Assembly: GCA_040507985.1 (NCBI GenBank)
Contig: JBEVNR010000044.1
Coordinates: forward strand, 1 to 54,545
Length of the DNA: 54,545 nt
Direction: 5' to 3'
Source of the DNA: JBEVNR01 sp040507985
GTDB taxonomy: Bacteria; Pseudomonadota; Alphaproteobacteria; Rickettsiales; UBA6187
This document shows positions 30,366-37,728 of this stretch, in pieces. The notes below the pieces were generated by a model. It was not told where the DNA came from, did no database searches, and was given only the letters and a program-made list of their open reading frames with translations. The first letter of the stretch is position 1. The number at the start of each line of letters is the position of its first letter. The position numbers and the translations under genes were made by a program.

Positions 30366-30790
30366 TTGGATAAGTTTATTGTTTTCTATCCGCCGATCAT
30401 TTCTGGAATTGTTTCGGTGGGAATATGTTGGATAAATAACCATAATCAAAAAAAGCAGCGTCAAGAAGAAAACATAAAAGCGCTCAAAAAATCAATAGAC
30501 GAAATAACGGAAAGCATTATTAGCTTTTATCTCCTTACGGACGTAAACGAAGCCGCAAAGACCATCCCATTATTGTTACATCGCCATAAGGGCTATCGGA
30601 AAAAATTCAATCGTGCCAAAAATACCTAAAGAAAAATGCCGCACAACAACAATCGTTAAATAATGCGCGCCTAAATTTTAGAAAAGCATTCAAAGACGAT
30701 TTTTGCCTTTCGCGTAACAGAAACGACGTTCAAAAATTTATAGAAGAAATAAGCGCATCCGCCGATACGCTAAAAAAAGCGATTGCCTAA
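30366..30790 (+). pseudogene. small membrane-anchored helical protein, frameshifted (cassette gene 3)
   Basis: Starting from TTG at 30366 (AAGGA upstream), 87 residues are read to a stop at 30629. One membrane segment (Y-P-P-I-I-S-G-I-V-S-V-G-I-C-W-I) is followed by charged helices. A second frame, open from 30590 to TAA at 30790, continues the same Lys/Gln/Asn-rich helical style (K-K-N-A-A-Q-Q-Q-S-L-N-N; E-E-I-S-A-S-A-D-T-L-K-K-A). Adding one A to the A6 run at 30600-30605 joins both into a protein of about 141 residues. So the gene is either broken by a -1 indel, recoded at the A run, or miscalled in sequencing. Confidence 0.65.
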
Positions 30791-30816
30791 CCGTAGCGAA
30801 TAGGATGAAATTTTAG

Positions 30817-30897
30817 ACCCTCATGGGCGAGGTGGTGCCGCCGCGTCGCGACTTTATTCAGGAAAACGCGTTGCAGGCGGTGAATCTGGACGTATAG
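30817..30897 (+). repeat. duplicated 3' end of gyrB (27 codons including stop)
   Basis: These 81 bp align without gaps to the last 81 bp of gyrB (28863-28943) at 74 of 81 positions. The last 41 bp before the final codon base are identical (30853-30893 versus 28899-28939). Of seven differences, six are synonymous and one changes Ser to Pro, so this copy was once part of a functional gyrB. It closes the AT-rich cassette and marks the far boundary of an insertion at the gyrB stop codon. Confidence 0.92.
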
Positions 30898-30932
30898 AAC
30901 GCATTGGAATGCTTCTGGCGATGATCCCGCAA

Positions 30933-30946
30933 TAGACCTCTTGCAT
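30933..30946 (+). repeat. solitary terminus of mini-element B type
   Basis: TAGACCTCTTGCAT matches the left end of mini-element B (26240-26253), but no partner arm is visible nearby. It lies 35 bp beyond the duplicated gyrB tail and just behind the stop of a small membrane-protein gene. Confidence 0.5.
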
Positions 30947-30954
30947 TGATCGCA

Positions 30955-31185
30955 TTACTTTCGTCGAAAAAACACCAACGCGCATAACAGAAAAATGATT
31001 GCCGCCACAAAAATGCAGGCGACCAGCGCCACGTGCCCGGCCGTCGACCATGCGTCGGGGTCCGTGGCGGCGCGGACGGCGGACTCGGCTTGAAATTCGG
31101 CGTCGGACGTCGCGCGGGAAATGGATCGACGCAATTCTCCGGCGGCGCCGCCCACGACGTCGAAACCGGACGCGACGATTTTCAT
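30955..31185 (-). CDS. small C-tail membrane protein
   Basis: A 76-residue protein whose start overlaps the stop of the Ppx/GppA gene (ATGA), so it is translationally coupled. A 45-residue charged N-terminal part is followed by one strong membrane helix (V-A-L-V-A-C-I-F-V-A-A-I-I-F-L-L) and a R-R-K tail, giving a C-terminally anchored topology. I do not recognise the family. Coupling suggests it acts with the polyphosphatase-like protein, for example by tethering it. Confidence 0.65.
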   Translation of the reverse strand: MKIVASGFDVVGGAAGELRRSISRATSDAEFQAESAVRAATDPDAWSTAGHVALVACIFVAAIIFLLCALVFFRRK

Positions 31186-32669
31186 GGACGCACCACCGAA
31201 TAACGGCACGACAAGACGTCGGAAAGCTGTTGCAGGCGTTTTTCCACCATTTTCGTGAAGACGGCGTCGTGTTGCGGAAGGGTTAATTCCAATGCGTCGC
31301 CTTCCGGAACGTAACGAAACGGATAGCGCGCCAGCATCGACGCACAGTTTCCGGACAAGGCGCGCGCGAAACGGAGGGCGCGCCCGAGGGCGACCGCACT
31401 GTTTTTATCGCCGTCGCTTAAAATTTCCATCGCGTTGTTCAATAACTCCGCCGATTCCGTTAAAGACGACGCGTAGCCGGAAATCACCGCCAAGGTGAGC
31501 CATACGCGCTCCTTGTGGTCGAGCGCGGGCAAGGGGGAATACATGGTGTGGTGATAGGCGAACTCGGCGCGAAACTCTCCGTCGCGCATGTCGCCGGACC
31601 CGTTGAGCGCGCACGCGGCGGCGGCCAGCCGCATCGGCGCCCTCGCCTTGGCGACGACGGGGAGCAACCATTCGAGCAACGCCTTTCCTCCGTCTTCGGA
31701 GGGGAAGTCGGCGCGCATTTCGTCCAGGCACGCCTCGAATAGGGTTTGGCGCCCGGCGTCTTCGGGAAGAAGCGAGAACAAGGCCCCCTCGCGCACGCCG
31801 GCGGCGGAAAAAACGATGCGGTCCGGCGTCGTGCGGTCGATGAGCATGTGAAGCAGCGACGCGACGTAGGGCAGGTAGGGCGCGCGTTTTTTGGATAGGG
31901 CGGGTTGGCTCGACAGGATTTCCTTCGAGGCGCGCTGCAAATGTTCGAGCGTGCGTTCCAGCCGCGAGGGAAGCACGTCGTAACGGTGAATGATGTGCAG
32001 CGGATAGCGCCGCCTTAGCATGTGAAATTTCGCGATGTTTCGGAACGCCCCGCCCACGAGATAAAGCGTTTTTCCTTTTGCCCACGCTTTCGGCACGTTT
32101 TTCGCCAAGACATTTTTGAGTTCCGTCTTTTTGTGGGGCGCATAATTGCCGTCCGACACGAACCGAAGCGGCCCAACGGGCAAGGAAAAAGACGCTCCCT
32201 CGCCGGGAACGTCTATCATTTCGAGGCTTCCGCCCCCTAAATCGGCCACGACGCCGCGAGGGTCGTCGAAGGCTTGCACGACGCCGCGCGCCGCGTACGT
32301 CGCCTCTTCCCGCTCCGACAACACAACGACGTCAAGCCCGTGAACGTCTTTCGCCCATTGCAATATCTCGTTTGCGTTTACGGCGTCGCGCAGCGCCGAC
32401 GTGGCAAAGGCGATGACCCGATCGACGCCGCGCGCCTTGCATAAAGACGCGTAGCGGCCTATGGCGACGCGAGCCTCCGCAATGGCCGCCTCGCAAATGT
32501 TTCCGCCGGACTCGTCCATGCCATAGGCAAGGCCGCACATGGTTTTTTCGTTGTGCCGAACGTGAAAAATTCTTCCTGCGGCCTCGTAGACCACCAAGCG
32601 TATGGAGTTCGAGCCTATGTCGATGACGGCGACGTCGGCGGGCAGAGAAGATATGGGTACAAGCGGCAT
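31182..32669 (-). CDS. ppx: Ppx/GppA family exopolyphosphatase / pppGpp phosphohydrolase
   Basis: A sugar-kinase/Hsp70-fold phosphatase of 495 residues that removes terminal phosphate from polyphosphate or pppGpp; the substrate cannot be told by eye. It shows D-I-G-S-N-S-I-R-L-V-V-Y-E (phosphate-1), F-A-T-S-A-L-R-D-A-V-N, the catalytic Glu region S-E-R-E-E-A-T-Y and D-L-G-G-G-S-L-E-M (phosphate-2). The C-terminal domain (about 300-495) is of the alphaproteobacterial type. The gene is coupled to the small membrane protein downstream. Confidence 0.92.
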   Translation of the reverse strand: MPLVPISSLPADVAVIDIGSNSIRLVVYEAAGRIFHVRHNEKTMCGLAYGMDESGGNICEAAIAEARVAIGRYASLCKARGVDRVIAFATSALRDAVNANEILQWAKDVHGLDVVVLSEREEATYAARGVVQAFDDPRGVVADLGGGSLEMIDVPGEGASFSLPVGPLRFVSDGNYAPHKKTELKNVLAKNVPKAWAKGKTLYLVGGAFRNIAKFHMLRRRYPLHIIHRYDVLPSRLERTLEHLQRASKEILSSQPALSKKRAPYLPYVASLLHMLIDRTTPDRIVFSAAGVREGALFSLLPEDAGRQTLFEACLDEMRADFPSEDGGKALLEWLLPVVAKARAPMRLAAAACALNGSGDMRDGEFRAEFAYHHTMYSPLPALDHKERVWLTLAVISGYASSLTESAELLNNAMEILSDGDKNSAVALGRALRFARALSGNCASMLARYPFRYVPEGDALELTLPQHDAVFTKMVEKRLQQLSDVLSCRYSVVRP

Positions 32670-32767
32670 GCGGTTAGGTTTCTTTTGCCCGTTGTAAATT
32701 CTGTTAACGAAATTATAACCATTTTTTTGTGCAAACGCAGCAAAAAATTTTTGGGGTTTTTAAAGAA

Positions 32768-33844
32768 TTAAAAATCCTTGCAGGCGGCGATCGTCAGGCC
32801 GTACCCTTGCAGCGCCACGACGTTTTTCGGAGAGGAAGTCAGCAATTCCATGGAGGACACGCCCACGTCGCGCAAAATTTGCGCCCCGATGCCGTAATCG
32901 CGAATGGCCCCGCCTTCTTCCGAACGTTGCGCTCCTATTAAGGAAGGCGCGGTCCCGTCCGGGCGCAACAGCACGATCACGCCCTTTCCCTCTCTTTCGA
33001 TATGCGCCATGGCGCGGTGCAGGCGGGGAGGACGCAAGTCGCCCGTCACTCCGGCCACGTCCTCCGGTATGTCGACGGGGTGCATGCGCACCGGCAGCTT
33101 TCCCTCGGTCGGATCGCCTTTGACCAACGCCAGGTGCTCGGCGCCCGTAAGCGCGTTGCGGTAGGCGTGCATGACGAATTCGCCCCCGAAGGCGCTATGG
33201 ACGCGCCGCGTCGCCGTTCTGACGATGAGCGATTCGCAGCGGCGGCGATAGGCGATGAGATCGGCGATGGCCCCGATGCGCAGCCCGTGGCGATCGGCGA
33301 AATCCAACAAATCCGGCAGGCGCGCCATCGCGCCGTCGTCGTTCAATATTTCGCAAATGACGCCGGAGGGATGCAATCCCGCCATGCGCGCCACGTCGAC
33401 CGCCGCTTCCGTATGGCCGGCACGCACCAATACGCCGCCGTCCTTCGCCTCCAGCGGAAAGACGTGGCCCGGGGAGACGACGCTTTCGGGACCGGCGTCC
33501 GGCGCGATGGCCGCCTCTATCGTGCGCGCGCGATCCGCCGCCGAAATGCCGGTCGTCACGCCGGTTTTCGCTTCGATGGAGACGGTAAAGGCGGTGGAGT
33601 GGCGCGAACCGTTATGCTGCGCCATCGGTTTTAGCCCCAGTTTTCGCACGCATTCCGACGCCATCGCCAAGCAAATGAGGCCGCGCCCGTGTTTCGCCAT
33701 AAAGTTGACGTGCTCCGCCGTCAGGTGCGCGGCGGGAATGACCAGATCGCCTTCGTTTTCACGATTTTCGTCGTCCACCAAAATAAACATGCGCCCTTCG
33801 CGGGCGTCGGTTACAATGGCTTCTATGGGCGCCAATTCCGACAT
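32768..33844 (-). CDS. ribBA: RibBA-type protein: DHBP synthase with degenerate cyclohydrolase II domain
   Basis: The first about 205 residues are a complete 3,4-dihydroxy-2-butanone 4-phosphate synthase, with D-D-E-N-R-E-N-E-G-D-L and R-A-G-H-T-E-A-A-V-D. This domain makes the four-carbon unit of riboflavin from ribulose 5-phosphate. The C-terminal about 150 residues align with RibA but lack the cysteine cluster (S-E-C...C-D-C) that holds the catalytic zinc, so GTP cyclohydrolase activity is not expected. This degenerate fusion is common in Alphaproteobacteria. AAGGA is well placed before the ATG. It lies 17 bp after ribE in a gapR-ribE-ribBA cluster. Confidence 0.93.
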   Translation of the reverse strand: MSELAPIEAIVTDAREGRMFILVDDENRENEGDLVIPAAHLTAEHVNFMAKHGRGLICLAMASECVRKLGLKPMAQHNGSRHSTAFTVSIEAKTGVTTGISAADRARTIEAAIAPDAGPESVVSPGHVFPLEAKDGGVLVRAGHTEAAVDVARMAGLHPSGVICEILNDDGAMARLPDLLDFADRHGLRIGAIADLIAYRRRCESLIVRTATRRVHSAFGGEFVMHAYRNALTGAEHLALVKGDPTEGKLPVRMHPVDIPEDVAGVTGDLRPPRLHRAMAHIEREGKGVIVLLRPDGTAPSLIGAQRSEEGGAIRDYGIGAQILRDVGVSSMELLTSSPKNVVALQGYGLTIAACKDF

Positions 33845-33861
33845 GGGTGATGTTCCTTTTG

Positions 33862-34458
33862 TTAAGGGCGTTCGCGCAGCGAATGAATACGATAGAGGTA
33901 GCGCGCGATCATGTCGGCCTCCATGTTCAGCGCGTCTCCTACGCGTTTATCCGCAAAATTCGTGCGCTCAAGCGTGTGGGGGACGAGCGACACGCCGAAA
34001 TCGCGACGCGACGCCGTCGTGACGGTGAGCGAGACGCCGTCCAGGCATACGCCGCCTTTTTCCGCCGTTAACGGCGCCAGCGCCTCCGGCAATTCGACGC
34101 GCCAATCGAGGCCGTTCGTCGTCGGAGAGACGGACAATATATGCGCCACGGCGTCCACATGTCCGGCCACCATGTGGCCGTCCAAGGCTTCGCCTAATTT
34201 TAGCGCCGGCTCCAGATGGACGGAATCTCCCTCGCGCCAACTTCCGGCCGTGGTGCGGGAGAGGGTTTCGTCGACGAGGTCGGCAAAAAATCCGTTCTCC
34301 GTGAATGCGCAGGCGGTCAAGCAGACGCCGTTACAGGACACGGAATCGCCAAGCCGAACGCCCGACGCCATGACGTTCGGGGCGAAAAACGCGAAGAGCC
34401 TTCCGTTCGCCTCTCGCGAGAGAATGCGCCCTTTTTCTCGAACGACGCCGGTAAACAA
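33862..34458 (-). CDS. ribE: riboflavin synthase alpha chain
   Basis: The enzyme dismutates two 6,7-dimethyl-8-ribityllumazine molecules to riboflavin. At 198 residues it has two homologous lumazine-binding barrels: M-F-T-G-V-V opening the first, G-D-S-V-S-C-N-G-V-C-L-T in barrel one, G-H-V-D-A-V between, and G-V-C-L-D-G-V-S-L-T-V in barrel two. It lies between gapR (3 bp upstream) and ribBA. Confidence 0.95.
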   Translation of the reverse strand: MFTGVVREKGRILSREANGRLFAFFAPNVMASGVRLGDSVSCNGVCLTACAFTENGFFADLVDETLSRTTAGSWREGDSVHLEPALKLGEALDGHMVAGHVDAVAHILSVSPTTNGLDWRVELPEALAPLTAEKGGVCLDGVSLTVTTASRRDFGVSLVPHTLERTNFADKRVGDALNMEADMIARYLYRIHSLRERP

Positions 34459-34461
34459 CGC

Positions 34462-34758
34462 TTACGCCGCCTCGCGTTCGTCGTCGTCCAGCCCTTCGTC
34501 GCCCAAGAGGTTTTCCATGCCGAGGGCGCGCTTATAGAGTTCGAGCAAATATTCTTGCTCCTCCAGTTCGCCGCTATCCATTTTACGAATGCGCAAGATC
34601 GCGCGAATGGTTTTTACGTCGAATCCGGACGATTTGGCCTCGGCGAACACCGATTTAATGTCTTCGCCGATATTGGTTTTCTCTTCCTCCAACCGCTCGA
34701 TCCGGTCGATATATTGTTGCAGTTGATCCGCCGAAATGCCGCCTACGACCGCCGTCAT
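34462..34758 (-). CDS. gapR: GapR nucleoid-associated protein (DUF2312)
   Basis: GapR binds A+T-rich, overtwisted DNA ahead of replication forks and stimulates topoisomerases; it is an alphaproteobacterial hallmark. The product has 98 residues, slightly longer than usual because of an acidic tail (D-D-D-E-R-E-A-A). Diagnostic segments are L-Q-Q-Y-I-D-R-I-E-R-L-E-E-E-K, F-A-E-A-K-S-S-G-F-D-V-K and I-R-K-M-D. The frame is open upstream to 34866, but ATG at 34758 with GGGAG about 9 bp before it gives the family's normal start. Confidence 0.95.
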   Translation of the reverse strand: MTAVVGGISADQLQQYIDRIERLEEEKTNIGEDIKSVFAEAKSSGFDVKTIRAILRIRKMDSGELEEQEYLLELYKRALGMENLLGDEGLDDDEREAA

Positions 34759-35035
34759 GTCGCATACTCCCAATAATTTATGTAAATGCGTATTTTTTCG
34801 GAAAAATATCACAAGCCCGGCGGCTTGTATAGAAAATCTTGTTGCCTTGCATTGCAAAGACGTCAATTGCCTAGCGCTCCGCCTAATGCCTAAAAAAGAT
34901 TTTTTATTTTTTTAAAAACATCTCCCTTCTCCATGCGCCGATATAAACGAAACCGAAAAAGAAAACGTCACATAGAAAAATATGTCAATTTGTCGTTCCG
35001 CGACCGGCACGAAACGACGCTGCGCGGCGGAGTCT

Positions 35036-37474
35036 TTACTTTGTCGGCAAATTCGCTCGGTTAGCGTCAAGCAATTGTTGAAGCATGGTTTCCATTTTGT
35101 CCATGCGTTCGTTAAGCTGTTGGTTCATACCGGTAATGCGTTCGTTAAGCTGTTGCTTCATACCGGTAATGTCTTCGTTAAGCTGTTGCTTCATACCGGT
35201 AATGTCTTCGTTAAGCTCACGCTTCATGAGAGCGTTTTTGACGGATAAATCTCGCCGCATCCCGTCCATATCTTTGGTAAGCGTCTCGAAATTATCGCTC
35301 ATCGCCTTTAATGCGCGAGAATGGCTTTCCACCGTAGAATAGAGGCTCCACAATCCTTTCGCGTCGTCAGGAGAATTGATGGACGTGCGACCTGCTTCTC
35401 GAGTGGCCATATATTCGCCAACCCATCGTTCCTTTTCGGCGCGATCTCCCTTAAGGAACGACGTCAACGCTTCCGTAATCGCTTTTTTCGCCAATGCGGA
35501 CAATGACGCGAAATATTTTTCGTTGCCGGTATCTCCGCTGTGTTCGATGATCCAATCAAACACAGGATGAAGATATTTTTGGCATTTCTCGACGACGTAG
35601 TCTTCGTTAATCGAAGAAACGTCCTCCGTTTGCGGCGGCGGATCTCTCTTCATCAAATGAGAGGTCAGCAAATACGCGATCAGGTGCGAAAATTCGGTAT
35701 AAAGCAACTTTTTCTCATGCATCGTATGCGCTTTTTTGCCGCCGGCGTTGGGAATGTCGGTCAGGCGCATCGCTGCTTTCGCCAATTTCCCGTTCTGGTT
35801 TTTGACGATATAGTATGACGCGACAAGGTCGCCGATATCCAGCGCTCCCGCAACGGCGCCCGTCGCAATCTTGGCAGGGCCAAGCGGCGTCAGGCCGGAG
35901 GCGAGTTTTAGCCCGGCGGAAGACGTTTTAAGCGACCCCCTGAAAAGCTTTTGCAAAAAATTGCTATGCGTCGTGTCGGAAACCCCGGTTAAACATGCGG
36001 GCACCAATTGAAACGCCATGCACGCGCCTTGCAACGCCGCCTCGTAAAACAGCGTCATGACTTCGCGCATGAAATCACCGTTGCAATCGGCCAGAAGCTT
36101 TTCGCGCAACATATAGTGCACCGCCTCTTCGCGAGATTCGGCTACCTTTTGTTGCACTTCGGCAAAATCTTCGTACAATCTTTGGTCGCGCGCCATGTCG
36201 TTCCACAATGCAACGCCCTCCTCTACCCCTTCGCGGACATTTTCGGGAACGTCTTCCAGAGAAACGTCTTCTCTAAGCGAGATAATGGAGCGTAAATTAG
36301 ACGCGCCGCTATGGATGGAATAAACGGACGAAGGGTTAAGGTCGCTCACGTTGCGCCGATGCGTTCTTTTATGCGCGAGGGCGCGCAATTCATTTTCCAA
36401 AGCGGCGTTAGAGACGAAAATCCTACTCCATTCCACCTGAGGCGCAACCTGTCTTAGAAAAGGAGCGGCGTCGTTGCCCACGTCGCAATCTTTAAAGTAA
36501 ATGCCGTGCGGAGATTGTTGCGTCGCCATGGCTTTAGCGCAGGCCAACGTAATTTTCTCGGATGCTTTCGTTCTATCAAGCACGACGGCGGCTCCGGGAG
36601 AGCGTTCAATAATCGCCTGCAACATCCCTTCCGCTTCGTCAGGAACGTAATTTCTGCCAAGATATAGATGAACGACGCGCCGATTGCCCACCCCACGCAG
36701 AAATTCCATTATTCCGTTGCCTTGGGGAAGCTTGCCGTAATTCTTGCGGGGAAAGGCGTTCGTCCAGTCGGCGTCGAGAGGCTCTAGCATATTTTTCGTG
36801 ATTGGCAGAACAAATTTTTCGGATTGCTCGGCAACCAAAGGAACGCTCATGTACATATTGACGCGCGAAATGTCTTTCACGAAAGACAACGCATGCAGCG
36901 TCGCATGATAGACGTGAGCGGAGGCGCGCGTCTGGGATAGATCAAAAAAGGCGCCTTCCACGAATTTCGGAACGAGGTTCTCGCCGGTAATGTTGCGTTT
37001 CGCGAGCATGGTACTGTGGTCGCCTATAGCGCATGTGCTCCAAGCATAACCGGCAACGGAACGTTTTTTGTCCAATTCGACAAGATGGGCGTGAATAAAA
37101 TGTTCGCTGCTTCTCGTATCGTTCAAATCCCACCATACCGGCTCGTCAGAGATTTCCATCAAACGGGAGATCAGGAGCGTTCCCTCTTTGCGAGCGCCGG
37201 GGTCTTGCATTTTCGGCGTTTCGCTTTTGTTCAGCAACAATTTCTTTATCCTGCATCCGGAGGCTGCAATCATGGAGAGCGCGGCCATAAGTCGGGACGG
37301 TTCATGCCATTCGGTGAGGGAAAACTCGAAGGATTTCTCCTTATGCGGCGCAAGTTCAGAAAGCAAGGCGGCGTCATACTCCTCCGGGTAGTCTCCCCTA
37401 AAGGAGATGGCGCCGGACGGTACGGAGCGTTGTACGTGACCAAGAAAACCTTGCTCGTCAAAGAAGATATCCAT
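35036..37474 (-). CDS. large orphan protein with repeat coiled-coil C-terminus, 812 aa
   Basis: Not recognised. The N-terminal about 340 residues show regularly spaced Leu/Ile strands and helices that may form a leucine-rich-repeat-like solenoid. A central helical region has a moderately hydrophobic stretch (about 500-560, Gly/Ala-rich). The last about 65 residues are a coiled coil built of 11-residue repeats (L-N-E-D-I-T-G-M-K-Q-Q and variants), encoded by 33-bp DNA repeats. No signal peptide. Solenoid plus coiled coil is typical of effectors or scaffolds in host-associated bacteria, but that is inference. No Shine-Dalgarno; the leader is pyrimidine-rich. G+C is below that of the core genes. 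Confidence 0.8.
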   Translation of the reverse strand: MDIFFDEQGFLGHVQRSVPSGAISFRGDYPEEYDAALLSELAPHKEKSFEFSLTEWHEPSRLMAALSMIAASGCRIKKLLLNKSETPKMQDPGARKEGTLLISRLMEISDEPVWWDLNDTRSSEHFIHAHLVELDKKRSVAGYAWSTCAIGDHSTMLAKRNITGENLVPKFVEGAFFDLSQTRASAHVYHATLHALSFVKDISRVNMYMSVPLVAEQSEKFVLPITKNMLEPLDADWTNAFPRKNYGKLPQGNGIMEFLRGVGNRRVVHLYLGRNYVPDEAEGMLQAIIERSPGAAVVLDRTKASEKITLACAKAMATQQSPHGIYFKDCDVGNDAAPFLRQVAPQVEWSRIFVSNAALENELRALAHKRTHRRNVSDLNPSSVYSIHSGASNLRSIISLREDVSLEDVPENVREGVEEGVALWNDMARDQRLYEDFAEVQQKVAESREEAVHYMLREKLLADCNGDFMREVMTLFYEAALQGACMAFQLVPACLTGVSDTTHSNFLQKLFRGSLKTSSAGLKLASGLTPLGPAKIATGAVAGALDIGDLVASYYIVKNQNGKLAKAAMRLTDIPNAGGKKAHTMHEKKLLYTEFSHLIAYLLTSHLMKRDPPPQTEDVSSINEDYVVEKCQKYLHPVFDWIIEHSGDTGNEKYFASLSALAKKAITEALTSFLKGDRAEKERWVGEYMATREAGRTSINSPDDAKGLWSLYSTVESHSRALKAMSDNFETLTKDMDGMRRDLSVKNALMKRELNEDITGMKQQLNEDITGMKQQLNERITGMNQQLNERMDKMETMLQQLLDANRANLPTK
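35108..35218. repeat. 33-bp tandem coding repeats
   Basis: TTCGTTAAGCTGTTG begins units at 35108, 35141 and 35174, with a partial fourth at 35207, a strict period of 33 bp. The second and third full units are identical. On the coding (minus) strand each unit encodes an 11-residue coiled-coil repeat, so copy number changes would alter coil length in frame. Confidence 0.9.
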
Positions 37475-37647
37475 AGCGCAGCGAGGGGGGAATGGCGAGC
37501 GGTGTAGCTATAGAAGTAAGGAAAATTACATGGATGCTATAACGAAAAGGGAGGGAAGTAAAGAACCCTGCATAGGCTTTTAGGCAAAGACCAGGGCAAA
37601 AACATGAAATAACTGATTAATAACCTATGTTTAAAACATCAATTTTT

Positions 37648-37669
37648 GTCATTCCCGCGCAGGCGGGAA
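37648..37669. repeat. REP-like palindromic element
   Basis: TTCCCGC (37652-37658) and GCGGGAA (37663-37669) pair around a GCAG loop and are preceded by GTCA. This is the form of the GTCATTCCCGC...GCGGGAA short dispersed repeats found in many proteobacterial genomes. It lies 16 bp from the left end of the insertion sequence. Nothing else was recognised between 37475 and 37685. Confidence 0.6.
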
Positions 37670-37728
37670 AACAAGCAAAGCGCAGGGCTCTTGACTAGCG
37701 CCTAGACTAGCCGATATAAGGAAAGTCT

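Noticed and set aside
28944..30816. Cassette as a complete integrative element with its own integrase
   Set aside because: None of the three genes resembles a tyrosine or serine recombinase or a transposase, so mobility can only be inferred from the duplicated boundary.
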